DNA of 64,000 nucleotides from the NCBI RefSeq assembly GCF_014287955.1, contig NZ_JACOPD010000010.1, positions 53,720 through 117,719 of the forward strand. Reading direction: 5' to 3'. This stretch comes from Lachnospira hominis (ex Liu et al. 2021). GTDB lineage: Bacteria; Bacillota; Clostridia; Lachnospirales; Lachnospiraceae. The notes below the pieces were generated by a model. That model saw nothing but the letters and a program-made list of their open reading frames with translations, was not told the DNA's origin and did no database searches. A program made the translations under genes and the position numbers. This document shows, one piece after another, positions 19,282-28,070 of the stretch. Each line of letters opens with the position of its first letter. Position 1 is the stretch's first letter.

Positions 19282-20058
19282 TCAGCAGAATCTTATTCCA
19301 CAAGTTGGACCACAACATAAATTAAGGCATAAAAGCGTCATGCAATATCCGCCCGGATTCATAGTAGTTCTGCCATATGACTGTCCTCTTCCTGCATACC
19401 ATTGTCCACCGCTTTGAAGCTGTCTGTAAAGATTCTGATATGCTACATTATCAGGGTCTATCTCCACGGCATGCTTTGCATGCTCAAGTGCTGTTGCAGT
19501 GTTACCGGCTCCCGAATTTGCCTGTGCACTGTAATAGTACCATCTTCCGTCACGGTTATCTATTCCATTAAGGACATTAATTGCCTCCTGAAAAGCTCCG
19601 CTGTTAATATAATTTACAGCCGCTTTGAAATGCATTCCTGTCTCATCATCTCCCATATTATCTGTGCGGTTCTGACCTCCGCTATAAGAATATCCACCAA
19701 ATCCAAACGGTCCAAATCCCCAGAATCCACCAAAATCTCCATATGGATTACCATTCTGCTGATTATCTCCGTCATAGCCATAACCGCCACCTGATGAGCG
19801 TCCTGTCTGACCGTATCCGGAATAACCTCCATATCCGGAATATGAACTTCCGGATGAACTGTATCCCATCTCTTTTTCTTTCATTATCTGATTATAAGCC
19901 TGCTGGACTATCTTAAACATCTCTTCTGCTTTATCCTTATTCGGATTGTTAATATTAGCATCCGGATGATATTTACGGCTTAATGCCCTGTATGCTTTTT
20001 TTATCTCTTCGTCAGATGCATCCCTTGATACACCTAATACCTGATATGGATCACTCAC
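19282..20058 (-). CDS. J-domain protein with Gly/Tyr-rich linker and Cys-rich tail
   Basis: 258 aa. The N-terminal J domain ([23 protein letters not shown] in [11 protein letters not shown]) recruits and activates an Hsp70. It is followed by a Gly/Ser/Tyr-rich low-complexity linker (about 68-130) and a helical, TPR-like region ([12 protein letters not shown]...[15 protein letters not shown]). The protein ends in an unusual Cys cluster with six Cys in the last ~20 residues ([15 protein letters not shown]...C), possibly metal-binding or membrane-associated. No zinc-finger DnaJ domain, so not the housekeeping DnaJ. It starts 21 nt after the DUF5685 gene, same strand. Confidence 0.9.
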   Translation of the reverse strand: MSDPYQVLGVSRDASDEEIKKAYRALSRKYHPDANINNPNKDKAEEMFKIVQQAYNQIMKEKEMGYSSSGSSYSGYGGYSGYGQTGRSSGGGYGYDGDNQQNGNPYGDFGGFWGFGPFGFGGYSYSGGQNRTDNMGDDETGMHFKAAVNYINSGAFQEAINVLNGIDNRDGRWYYYSAQANSGAGNTATALEHAKHAVEIDPDNVAYQNLYRQLQSGGQWYAGRGQSYGRTTMNPGGYCMTLLCLNLCCGPTCGIRFC

Positions 20059-20079
20059 TTATTTACTCCTGTATTAACA

Positions 20080-20913
20080 TTAATTATTTTTCTTCTCATG
20101 CCTTAACTTTGCCGCATCAAAACGCGTCCAGACACCAGAATAGATTATGTTTCTTAAAATCTCAACATCATTAATAATAGGAAGACGTTCAAAATATCTT
20201 GCACATTCCGCCATTATACTATTAAGCAGATTTCCTACATAATTATCAAAATCCGGCTGTTTCATATATGGAATAAGCATATTATAATTCTTTTTTTCAA
20301 CATCTTTTTCCAAATCGTCATATGCATCAAGTATATAAATATACTTGCCGAGAAAAAAGCCCAGCTTTGAAAGCGTCTCATGCCATTCATCGTCACGCCA
20401 TGCTGTTATTGCCGCAAGCTGCTTACCAAAACAATATGAAACTCTGTCAATATCATTACATTTCTGTGCTTCAAGTTCAGATAAATCCTTTAGTGACGAC
20501 TCTATTATACGTGCTTTGTTTTCGTATTTCTTCCTTATTATATTAACTTTGGAATTATAGCTGTCTGCAAGAATCTTTCTCGTAACTTTATGTTCATCAT
20601 TCCAGTCATCCATACATTTATAATACATCATAAGTATATTCATATCCGCAACATAATCTGTAACTTCATTAATGCGGTATTCATGCTTTGCAACCGGATG
20701 GACCAAACACTTTTCCTTTCCATATTCAGTCTTTGGTTCGTATAAACCACTTAACAGCATTATTAAAAAAGTCATATCATAACTGAGTGATATTTTACCG
20801 GTAAATCCGTATTCCTTTCCAAGTACCTTGCATAATCCGCAATAGTACGACCTGTAAACATCAAATTCACGAAACTTCAACTCAGGCTTATTAACAACCA
20901 CATATCCGTACAA
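20080..20913 (-). CDS. DUF5685 family protein
   Basis: 277 aa from TTG 20913. I chose this start because GCAGGAGGA lies just upstream and the protein then begins LYGYVVVNKPELKF, the usual start of this family; an ATG 96 nt further upstream has no such support. Conserved features are the YYCGLCK motif near residue 23, helical all-alpha content and the late ILDAYDDLEKD motif, reminiscent of isoprenoid-synthase-like helical bundles. Function unknown. It pairs with the J-domain gene, as I recall from other Lachnospiraceae. Confidence 0.8.
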   Translation of the reverse strand: MYGYVVVNKPELKFREFDVYRSYYCGLCKVLGKEYGFTGKISLSYDMTFLIMLLSGLYEPKTEYGKEKCLVHPVAKHEYRINEVTDYVADMNILMMYYKCMDDWNDEHKVTRKILADSYNSKVNIIRKKYENKARIIESSLKDLSELEAQKCNDIDRVSYCFGKQLAAITAWRDDEWHETLSKLGFFLGKYIYILDAYDDLEKDVEKKNYNMLIPYMKQPDFDNYVGNLLNSIMAECARYFERLPIINDVEILRNIIYSGVWTRFDAAKLRHEKKNN

Positions 20914-21082
20914 AGACCTCTTCCTCCTGCAAACAACAAGCCGGACATTCGGTAAATGAACTACAACATTCATCCGCCGGCTATCCGACTTGCTGTTATC
21001 ATATAACAACTTACTTTTACAGTCAATTACAGCAAAAGATTTATTATAAAATGTTTATAATTATAGAATTATTCTAAATTAA

Positions 21083-21337
21083 TTACTCATCAGGACTTGT
21101 CCCGAACTTATAAAGCTGACTGTAGTAATCAAGTTCTTCTTCTAGTCCTGTTCCATGTGTCAAAAGCCCTGTGCAATCATTTGAAGACACTGCATCTGCC
21201 ATATCAAGATAATCTTCATCGTCATAATAGCTGTCATCACCATAAGCCTCGTCATTTCCAAGCATTTTACGGCTAATCAGATAATCCTCATCATCATAAT
21301 AACTGTCATTTTTCTCCGAATTTCTGCGTGGATACAT
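21083..21337 (-). CDS. Small acidic protein with tandem YYDDEDYL repeat
   Basis: 84 aa, very acidic. The motif (N)DSYYDDEDYL occurs twice (about residues 10-20 and 35-45), spaced by 25 residues. The rest is Asp/Ser/Leu-rich with no signal peptide. GGAGGCAGAG precedes the ATG. I do not recognise the family. It could bind a cation or a basic partner, or be a mineral- or coat-associated protein, but nothing in the context decides this. Confidence 0.6.
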   Translation of the reverse strand: MYPRRNSEKNDSYYDDEDYLISRKMLGNDEAYGDDSYYDDEDYLDMADAVSSNDCTGLLTHGTGLEEELDYYSQLYKFGTSPDE

Positions 21338-21425
21338 AATCTCTGCCTCCTTTCACTATCAAGATAGTGTTAGTGTTCCCAGAGTAAATTTTATAATTCA
21401 TATATCATATTTACTACTGCAAGCC

Positions 21426-21518
21426 AAACTTCTCACCTGTGGAAATGATATTAAATCGGTCGCTGATATTACGGAACTGCCTGAAGAAACCGTAGCAAAA
21501 CTAGCTGAAAAGATTTAA
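21426..21518 (+). pseudogene. Detached 3' end of an Rpn-family gene
   Basis: This reads, in frame, the last 30 codons of an Rpn protein (KLLTCGNDIKSVADITELP... to the stop). It is almost identical to the end of the intact gene at 10225-11175 at both DNA and protein level, with a Ser-to-Ala change. Nothing upstream resembles the rest of the gene. The downstream hairpin is also copied. Confidence 0.85.
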
Positions 21519-21522
21519 CAAA

Positions 21523-21576
21523 GAGAGCCGGGAATTAAACTGCGTCCATATAGAACAAATTTAACTCCCGGCTCTC
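21523..21576 (+). repeat. Hairpin after Rpn fragment, copy 2
   Basis: GAGAGCCGGGAATTAAA pairs with TTTAACTCCCGGCTCTC (16-17 bp, one bulge), followed by a T-rich stretch (CATTTTTATTTTT). It can act as a terminator. It is homologous to the hairpin at 11183-11232, with the outer arm differing but still complementary, which suggests selection for pairing. Confidence 0.8.
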
Positions 21577-21664
21577 TACATTTTTATTTTTCAAATATTC
21601 TCGACGCAAAAAATAAAAGCCCCACAACCTGGCTCCAATGACCAAATCATAAGACTTTCGTAAG

Positions 21665-21737
21665 TGCGCCGCCAGGGGTTCGAACCCTGGACACCCTGAT
21701 TAAGAGTCAGGTGCTCTACCAACTGAGCTAGCGGCGC
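21665..21737 (-). tRNA. tRNA-Lys (anticodon CTT)
   Basis: Complete cloverleaf on the minus strand: acceptor GCGCCGC/GCGGCGC, D-arm GCTCAGTTGGTAGAGC, anticodon arm CCTGA-CTCTTAA-TCAGG (anticodon CTT), T-arm CAGGGTTCGAACCCTGG. CCA is not encoded. Confidence 0.95.
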
Positions 21738-21992
21738 ATATTAGATTTCTTCTGGCTTCCAGAAGTTTTTCGTTTTGTTCTCTCGAACACAATGGTTATT
21801 ATATATGAATGATTTAATAAATGCAAGCATTTTTTTGTTTTTATTTAAGAACAATTCATTTTTTTTACTTTTTCTTAATTCTTTTTTCTATTATTTACTA
21901 TTGCTAAACTTTTAAAATTAATATATAATATTAATATATAACCTATATGATACACTGACTGTGTAATTTATTTATTGGAATTGGAGGATTAT

Positions 21993-23327
21993 ATGCTGCA
22001 TAAAAAGTCTCAGGATAAAACTTCTGAACATGATAAATTAACTAATGATGCTAACAGTGATGATGCTGTTGACGAAGCCGTACATTATAATAAAAGTAAT
22101 GATGATAACGACAGTGCAGACAACGACAATAATAATCATCGTTTTTTCATACCGAACAGTAAATATTCAACGATTGTAATATATGCACTATTATTTGTTG
22201 TAGGTACTATCCTTATATATAAGTTTATAGGAACCTTTAACCAGACTATGCATTTTATAGGTTCAATTCTTAATCTTATTTCGCCTTTTATTGTGGGTGC
22301 ATTTATTGCTTTTATACTCTTCCCTCTTGTTAAGCTTTTATTCCGGAAGCTTTTTAAGGATGTACTTAACATGAAGTCCGATAAAGCTGCGAAGTACCTT
22401 TCAATAACAACTGCATATATAATTGCAATTGGAGCTATTACAATACTTCTTGTTTTTGTTATACCACAGATTTACGAAAGCATAACTGAAATTACAGAAC
22501 AGCTTCCTGTATGGTATAATTCTGCACTTGAATTTGTTGGCAATTTTGAAAACAATCACCAGAATCTCGGTGAATATGTTGATTTCAATATGATAAATGA
22601 AAGAATAGAAACCGCACTCCCTAATATTTTTAATTATCTTACCGGAATCATGTCAAATCTTATTCCTGTGATTTTTTCAACCGGTATGGCTATTGTTAAA
22701 GGCATTATAAGTTTTATCATATCAATTATGGTATCTGTTTATATGATATCTGACCACAAGAATCTCTTTTATCAGGGAAAAAGACTTATATATGCAATTC
22801 TGCCTTATAAACCTGCCAACACATTAAGAAATGTACTACGCGAAAGTGGACGTATTTTTACAAGCTTTATATTTGGAAAGGCACTTGATTCACTTATCAT
22901 AGGTATTATATGCTTTATTGCAATGGTTATATTCCGATTCCCATATGCAGTTCTTATCAGTGTAGTTGTAGGTATTACTAATATGATTCCATACTTTGGA
23001 CCATATATCGGAGGTGCTGTCGGATTTCTTTTTATACTTATTGTAAGTCCGTTCAAAGCATTGCTTTTTGCACTGCTTATACTTGTAATACAGCAATTTG
23101 ATGGTCTTTACCTTGGACCTAAGATTCTTGGAGATAAAACGGGGCTCAAGCCGCTATGGGTTATATTTTCAATTACAGTTGGTGGCAGCCTTTTCGGTGT
23201 TCTTGGAATGTTCCTCGGAGTTCCTTGTGTTGCTGTACTCGGATATATACTCAATCAGGTTGTTACACATTTCCTTGGGAAAAAGAATATTACAGTTACC
23301 CCTTATGATTCCCATGACCGCATATAG
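21993..23327 (+). CDS. AI-2E family transporter
   Basis: 444 aa from ATG 21993, which has TTGGAGGA 6 nt upstream; an in-frame TTG at 21975 is less likely. A hydrophilic Asp/Asn-rich N-terminus (about 1-45) is followed by about eight membrane helices. The conserved family stretch (GKALDSLIIGIICFIAM, then NMIPYFGPYIGGAVG, then LGPKILGDKTGLKPLWV) is clear. The family includes autoinducer-2 exporters and Na+/H+-type carriers. The substrate here is unknown. The poly-acidic leader is longer than usual. Confidence 0.9.
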   Translation: MLHKKSQDKTSEHDKLTNDANSDDAVDEAVHYNKSNDDNDSADNDNNNHRFFIPNSKYSTIVIYALLFVVGTILIYKFIGTFNQTMHFIGSILNLISPFIVGAFIAFILFPLVKLLFRKLFKDVLNMKSDKAAKYLSITTAYIIAIGAITILLVFVIPQIYESITEITEQLPVWYNSALEFVGNFENNHQNLGEYVDFNMINERIETALPNIFNYLTGIMSNLIPVIFSTGMAIVKGIISFIISIMVSVYMISDHKNLFYQGKRLIYAILPYKPANTLRNVLRESGRIFTSFIFGKALDSLIIGIICFIAMVIFRFPYAVLISVVVGITNMIPYFGPYIGGAVGFLFILIVSPFKALLFALLILVIQQFDGLYLGPKILGDKTGLKPLWVIFSITVGGSLFGVLGMFLGVPCVAVLGYILNQVVTHFLGKKNITVTPYDSHDRI

Positions 23328-23508
23328 CTTTTGATATTTCATCCCAGTTTCTTCTGATTTTTACAAGACGTCGATTAATTTTTTTGCGGCAGAATAATGA
23401 ATATGACAGATTTTGAAGTGATTTTGATATGCATCCCATATCACATATGCTCCTTATGTGTTTATATCATTATATGCCGCAATTTTCATTCGGGTTCGTA
23501 TTTATTAT

Positions 23509-24153
23509 TTATTTCAGACGTGCAATAAGCTTACAGATTGGATTACCCTGTGAAGAAAATTTTTCTTCATATTCCGTCATTACATTTCCTTCAACTAAAT
23601 CTGTATCATTATGCAAGTCATATGTAACAATTGTAAGCTCCCACTTAGGAGATTCTTTTACTTCTTCAACCGAAAAATCAAATAATCCTCTGTTATCCGT
23701 TTTGAATTCTACATATCCATCATCTTTTAAAATATCAGTATATCTTTCAAGAAACTGTCTTGAAGTAAGTCTTCTCTTGGCATGTCTGTCTTTTGGCCAT
23801 GGATCAGAAAAATTAAGATATATTCTGTCAACTTCACCCTTTGCAAATACATCACCTATATTTTCTGCGTCCATTCTTATAAACCTGAGATTAGAAAGAC
23901 GCAGTTCATCCTGTTTTTCAACTGCTCTTAAAAGCACACTGGAATACTTTTCAATTCCAATATAGTTAATATCAGGATTCATCTGGGCAAGTGTCGTTAT
24001 AAATCTGCCTTTTCCCATTCCTATCTCGATACGCACAGGATTATTATTGCCAAACACTTCTTTCCATGTTCCTGCCATATTTTCCGGCTCTGTAAACACA
24101 AATTCATTTTCAATCATGACTTCCCTTGCACCGGGAACATTTCTCAATCTCAT
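23509..24153 (-). CDS. trmB: tRNA (guanine46-N7)-methyltransferase
   Basis: 214 aa. It begins MRLRNVPGA as in the family. The SAM-binding IEIGMGKGRF (about residue 41-50) and the LNFSDPWPKDRHAKRRLT motif (about 112-129) are diagnostic of TrmB. It makes m7G46 in tRNA variable loops. Its own promoter lies at 24191-24219. The 23328-23508 gap holds no gene. Confidence 0.96.
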   Translation of the reverse strand: MRLRNVPGAREVMIENEFVFTEPENMAGTWKEVFGNNNPVRIEIGMGKGRFITTLAQMNPDINYIGIEKYSSVLLRAVEKQDELRLSNLRFIRMDAENIGDVFAKGEVDRIYLNFSDPWPKDRHAKRRLTSRQFLERYTDILKDDGYVEFKTDNRGLFDFSVEEVKESPKWELTIVTYDLHNDTDLVEGNVMTEYEEKFSSQGNPICKLIARLK

Positions 24154-24190
24154 ATATTTTTAAAATCTCCATTTCTGTAAAACTTATTAA

Positions 24191-24219
24191 AGTATAATAA
24201 AAATATTTCCATTCGACAA
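24191..24219 (-). promoter_or_regulatory. Sigma-A promoter of trmB
   Basis: On the minus strand TTGTCG, 17-nt spacer, TATACT, about 40 nt before the trmB start. Confidence 0.65.
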
Positions 24220-24229
24220 GCGTTATTAA

Positions 24230-24258
24230 TTGATTTGCATTTCAATCATGTGTATAAT
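24230..24258 (+). promoter_or_regulatory. Sigma-A promoter of the carboxypeptidase gene
   Basis: TTGATT (24230-24235), 17-nt spacer, TATAAT (24253-24258). It is divergent from the trmB promoter, with only about 10 nt between the two -35 boxes. Confidence 0.7.
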
Positions 24259-24326
24259 GTAGCATGATATTAGAATTATTGTAAAAGTCAGTTACATGCC
24301 GGCTTTATATTTGATGGAGATAATAT

Positions 24327-25754
24327 ATGAATAAATTTTTTAAAAGAATGACGGCTGTTTTTCTTGCTGTCAGCACAACTGCGGCTTCTATATTAATGCC
24401 TGCAACAGGCATATATGCTGCCGAAGCAGCTGCCACAACACAAAACACGCAGGCTGCACAGACAACGCAGAATTCACAAAGCACCCAGACAACCAAAAAC
24501 ACACAGGAATACGACTGGCCGCAGGCACCGGATATTGTAGCCCAGAGTGCAATTCTTATTGATGCGGATACCGGTGCAATTCTTTATGAAAAGGATGCCC
24601 ATGCCAAAGGATATCCAGCCAGCACAACTAAAATTCTTACCGGACTTCTCACAATTGAAAACTGTGGCCTTGACGAGACAGTTACATTCTCAAGTGCGGC
24701 AGCCAATTCTGTAACATATGAGGATGCCAGCCTTGGTACAAAAACAGGAGAACAATATAGCGTTGAACAGGCTCTATATGGACTTTTGCTCTATTCAGCC
24801 AACGAAATAGCATATGGTCTTGCTGAACACGTAAGCGGCTCACTTGCAGCTTTTACAGAGCTGATGAATAAACGAGCCAAAGAACTTGGTGCTATTAACA
24901 CTCATTTTGCCAATGCAAGTGGTCTTCACGATGTCAATCATTACACCACAGCTTACGACATGGCAATGATTGCCAAAGGATGTTACAACAACTCCACTTT
25001 TGTAAATATTGATTCAACATCAACGACTTACACTATACCGCCGACAAACAAAACAGATACGGCTCGTAATTTTAAACACCGCCATCTCATGTTAAAAGGC
25101 AGACAATATTATTACGAATACTGCAAAGGCGGAAAAACAGGATTTACAGACCAGGCCGGTTACACACTTGTAACATTTGCAGAAAAAGATGATATGCGTC
25201 TTATATGTGTATGTTTCAAATCAGGAGACAAAGAACGTTTTACAGATACACGTTCATTATTTGACTGGGGATTTGCCAACTTTAAGAAAATCACAGCTTC
25301 AGGCGGAACAATAAGTTCATTATTTACAAGCGACAGTTATTACCAATCTCCTGTATTTAATAAATATAACTTAAAATTCAATCTGAAAGCCTCAACACTT
25401 ACACTTCCTAACAACGCTTCTGTAGGAAATGTTGCAATGGGCATTGATAACAATTACAAAACAACAAGTGAAAACGGAATATATACCGCTCATCTTAATT
25501 TTAATTATGGAAATAATATTGTCGGAACTGCAAAACTGACACTTTCATCTGACGAAAATATCGCTGCTGCCAGCAATCTTCCTTTCGCAAAAGATGATAA
25601 TAATTCTAATTTAAAGCAAAAACAATGTATAGTTATAAATATATGGGTCATAGTTGCAGTAATTGCCGCAATACTTATTGTACTTTACATCCACTCAGAA
25701 GTAAAACGCAGAAAAACACAGCGTAGACGCTACAGCGGCCGCAAATATTTGTAG
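24327..25754 (+). CDS. D-alanyl-D-alanine carboxypeptidase (PBP5/DacF type)
   Basis: 475 aa. A signal peptide covers about residues 1-31, ending near TGIYAA. A Gln/Thr-rich linker (32-62) follows, then the S11 peptidase domain with all three active-site motifs: STTK (SxxK, about 98), SAN (SxN, about 157) and KTG (about 268). A C-terminal membrane helix (IVINIWVIVAVIAAILIVLYI) and a basic tail anchor it, in place of the amphipathic helix of E. coli PBP5. It trims the terminal D-Ala from peptidoglycan pentapeptides. Confidence 0.93.
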   Translation: MNKFFKRMTAVFLAVSTTAASILMPATGIYAAEAAATTQNTQAAQTTQNSQSTQTTKNTQEYDWPQAPDIVAQSAILIDADTGAILYEKDAHAKGYPASTTKILTGLLTIENCGLDETVTFSSAAANSVTYEDASLGTKTGEQYSVEQALYGLLLYSANEIAYGLAEHVSGSLAAFTELMNKRAKELGAINTHFANASGLHDVNHYTTAYDMAMIAKGCYNNSTFVNIDSTSTTYTIPPTNKTDTARNFKHRHLMLKGRQYYYEYCKGGKTGFTDQAGYTLVTFAEKDDMRLICVCFKSGDKERFTDTRSLFDWGFANFKKITASGGTISSLFTSDSYYQSPVFNKYNLKFNLKASTLTLPNNASVGNVAMGIDNNYKTTSENGIYTAHLNFNYGNNIVGTAKLTLSSDENIAAASNLPFAKDDNNSNLKQKQCIVINIWVIVAVIAAILIVLYIHSEVKRRKTQRRRYSGRKYL

Positions 25755-25768
25755 AATTCATAAACTAT

Positions 25769-25840
25769 GAGAAACACGCTTCGCGAGTTTCTCAAGTTAT
25801 CGCGGCAGTCGCCAAGGTCTCGTGCAAGCACGGACTTTGG
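25769..25840. repeat. GC-rich REP-like double hairpin
   Basis: Two dyads stand out from AT-rich surroundings: GAGAAAC...GTTTCTC (25769-25793, with ACGCTTCGCGA as loop) and CCAAGGTC-CGTG...CACG-GACTTTGG (25812-25840). Between and after them are CGCGG/CGCG runs. The layout resembles REP/BIME-type intergenic repeats, but only one copy is seen in the window. Confidence 0.5.
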
Positions 25841-25861
25841 CTCGTTGCTCGCGTAAAATAA

Positions 25862-25901
25862 AAAACAGAGGCTGCATCACAAATTTTGCATCCTCTGTTT
25901 T
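25862..25901. terminator. Bidirectional intrinsic terminator
   Basis: AAAACAGAGG / CCTCTGTTTT form a 10-bp stem with the inner TGCA/TGCA pairing. A-rich and T-rich flanks let it serve both the carboxypeptidase (plus) and the fliS/flagellin unit (minus). Confidence 0.8.
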
Positions 25902-25952
25902 CTTTATGTGCAGGGTAATCCAAATCAACGCCTGCATTTAAGCTTTATAATC

Positions 25953-26444
25953 TCAAACTTTATATCCTCTGTTTTCGTATCCTTTTGAATACTCATTTGA
26001 ACCGCCATCATTTGAATATGTAAAACCAGCATATACCTGCTGTGTATTTTTCATAAGTGGTTCTGAATCATCCTGTTTACTTAATTCATAGAATGATTTT
26101 CTCATTGTCTCAAGCATTTTCTTTACTGATTCAAGCAGCATAATTGTATTTTTATCCTTTTTTGCAACCGCCTTTACAAGATACCTTTGCATTACAAGAT
26201 AAATGTTATAAAGCTGCACTGACACTTCATACTGCATATCAAGCGAAGTCACAAGGCTGTCTACAACTCTTTTGACCTGAACTACATCAGACTCATATTC
26301 ATCTTTTTCTGCCTGCGTTTCATAATTATTTTCGATAGCATCGCTGACATACTGTATAGCCATATCATACATAATTACAATAAGCTGCGTCTTATTTGCC
26401 TGTGAAATGCGATATGAAAATGTCTGTATCTCATCTTTTTTCAA
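25953..26444 (-). CDS. fliS: Flagellar export chaperone FliS
   Basis: 163 aa, all-helical. The N-terminus (FSYRISQANKTQLIVIMYDMAIQYV) is the FliS signature that binds the flagellin C-terminus and keeps it from polymerising in the cytoplasm. It is longer than classical FliS (about 125-135 aa) by a Gly/Asn/Tyr-rich tail. It lies 19 nt after the flagellin stop, same strand, so the chaperone is co-transcribed with its client. Confidence 0.85.
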   Translation of the reverse strand: MKKDEIQTFSYRISQANKTQLIVIMYDMAIQYVSDAIENNYETQAEKDEYESDVVQVKRVVDSLVTSLDMQYEVSVQLYNIYLVMQRYLVKAVAKKDKNTIMLLESVKKMLETMRKSFYELSKQDDSEPLMKNTQQVYAGFTYSNDGGSNEYSKGYENRGYKV

Positions 26445-26463
26445 CGCTGATTATTCCTCCACA

Positions 26464-28005
26464 CTACTGTAAAATCTGAAGTACAGTTGACGGACGTTCA
26501 TTTGCCTGTGCAAGAATTGATGTTGCCGCCTGAGTCATTACATTTACAGATGTATATTCTGTCATCTCTTCTGCCATATCTGTATCAGTCATTGCAGAGA
26601 GTGCTGATGTAAGATTCTCATTTGAAACAGCAATATTATTCTGTGTATGTTCAAATCTGTTCTGATATGAACCAATCTTAGAACGTACCGAACTTGCCCT
26701 ATTAATCGCTTTATCAACCTTTTCTATTGACTGTGACGCAGTAAGTCCTGTCATAACATTTACAGTATCTATGCCAAGTGTATATGTTGTAACCTCAGGT
26801 ATATCAATTCTTATAACCTGATCCTGGTTAGCACCAACATGAATACTCATAGTTCCAACATCTGTAACTTCCTGAACAATATCTTTTGATGATGTACCTG
26901 TTGATACCGGTATTTTTCCTGTATCATCAAACTTAGTTCCCGCAACATTTCCCGGAACATCCATCTCAAATCTCTTGTTATTAACATCCTTTACTGTAAT
27001 TCTTGTACCACTTGTTGAAAGTACGGCACTGTCATCAAATCCAACTCTCTTGCCATTGGCATCTGTTGTAAACTCTGCTTTAACATCGCTTCCCTGAACA
27101 ACAAATCCGTCATCATCTGCCGCACTGTCAATTCCCAATGCCTGTGCAAGCTCCTTATTGCTGCATTTTACTTCAATAGACTGAGAACTGCCATACTCTT
27201 TTGTCATAATAACAAGACGGCTTCCCGGATATGTTGTCACTGGAGAATAGCCTGCGTAATCCATTCCGTTTGCAGTTGTATCATTAGTTGTATCTGTGAC
27301 TGCAAATGCACTTCCCCCAATTATGCTTGCTGCATCAACGAGTTTTCCCATTATGGTATTAAGGTCATCACCCTCACTGACAGAAACTTTATATCCGTTT
27401 AATTCTATTACACCTTCCTGTTCCTTTGTAATTTTATCATTTGCACCAAGAGCGATTGTTCCCTCACCCACAACAATTGCCTGTCTTGCATCTTCTGTAA
27501 CTGTAATTCCATAATCACCAGTTACAAAATTCTCAGAACATGTAATCTGATTAACACCCTGACAGTCAGAATAAACTCTTCTTGAAAGATTACCATCAAT
27601 AAGTGACTGTGTATTAAATTCTGTCTGTGACGATATTCTGTCTATTTCCTTATTAATATTATCTATTTCACCCTGAATGGCACTTCTTTCATCATCTGAA
27701 TTGACATCATTAGCAGCCTGTACAGAAAGCTCCTTCATACGTGTAAGCATTGACTGTATTTCAATAAGGCCGCCTTCTGCTGTATTAAGTACAGAAATAC
27801 CATCTGTAACATTATTGTCAGACTGGCTGAGTCCACGAAGCTGAACTCTCATCTTTTCAGAAATAGCACAACCGGCAGGATCATCAGCTGAGCTGTTAAT
27901 CTTGTAACCTGACGATAATTTCTGTATAGAATTAGACAGGCGGTCCTGTGCCTTCTGAAGTGCGTTATTTGCTATAATCGCAGAAATATTTGTATTAAGT
28001 CTCAT
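26464..28005 (-). CDS. Flagellin
   Basis: 513 aa from ATG 28005 (GGAGA 6 nt upstream; protein begins MRLNTNISA as flagellins do). The N-terminal D0/D1 (residues 1-~150, DRLSNSIQKLSSGYKINSS) and C-terminal D1/D0 (from about 430, ending PSTVLQILQ) are conserved. The middle ~270 residues are a variable surface domain. In the TLR5-contact helix it reads LTRMKELSVQ, keeping the key Arg and Leu of the FliC LQRVRELAVQ motif but with Gln to Thr and Arg to Lys changes. Driven by a sigma-28 promoter. Confidence 0.95.
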   Translation of the reverse strand: MRLNTNISAIIANNALQKAQDRLSNSIQKLSSGYKINSSADDPAGCAISEKMRVQLRGLSQSDNNVTDGISVLNTAEGGLIEIQSMLTRMKELSVQAANDVNSDDERSAIQGEIDNINKEIDRISSQTEFNTQSLIDGNLSRRVYSDCQGVNQITCSENFVTGDYGITVTEDARQAIVVGEGTIALGANDKITKEQEGVIELNGYKVSVSEGDDLNTIMGKLVDAASIIGGSAFAVTDTTNDTTANGMDYAGYSPVTTYPGSRLVIMTKEYGSSQSIEVKCSNKELAQALGIDSAADDDGFVVQGSDVKAEFTTDANGKRVGFDDSAVLSTSGTRITVKDVNNKRFEMDVPGNVAGTKFDDTGKIPVSTGTSSKDIVQEVTDVGTMSIHVGANQDQVIRIDIPEVTTYTLGIDTVNVMTGLTASQSIEKVDKAINRASSVRSKIGSYQNRFEHTQNNIAVSNENLTSALSAMTDTDMAEEMTEYTSVNVMTQAATSILAQANERPSTVLQILQ

Positions 28006-28043
28006 ATATATTCTCCATTCCGTAAATACATTGTCTATAATAA

Positions 28044-28070
28044 ATATCGGCGTATTCACACTTTTTTTTA
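28044..28070 (-). promoter_or_regulatory. Sigma-28 (FliA/SigD) promoter of flagellin
   Basis: On the minus strand TAAA (28070-28067), 15-nt spacer, GCCGATAT (28051-28044). This is 11 of 12 positions of the TAAA-N15-GCCGATAA consensus. The -35 TAAA overlaps the stop codon of the upstream gene. Confidence 0.88.
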
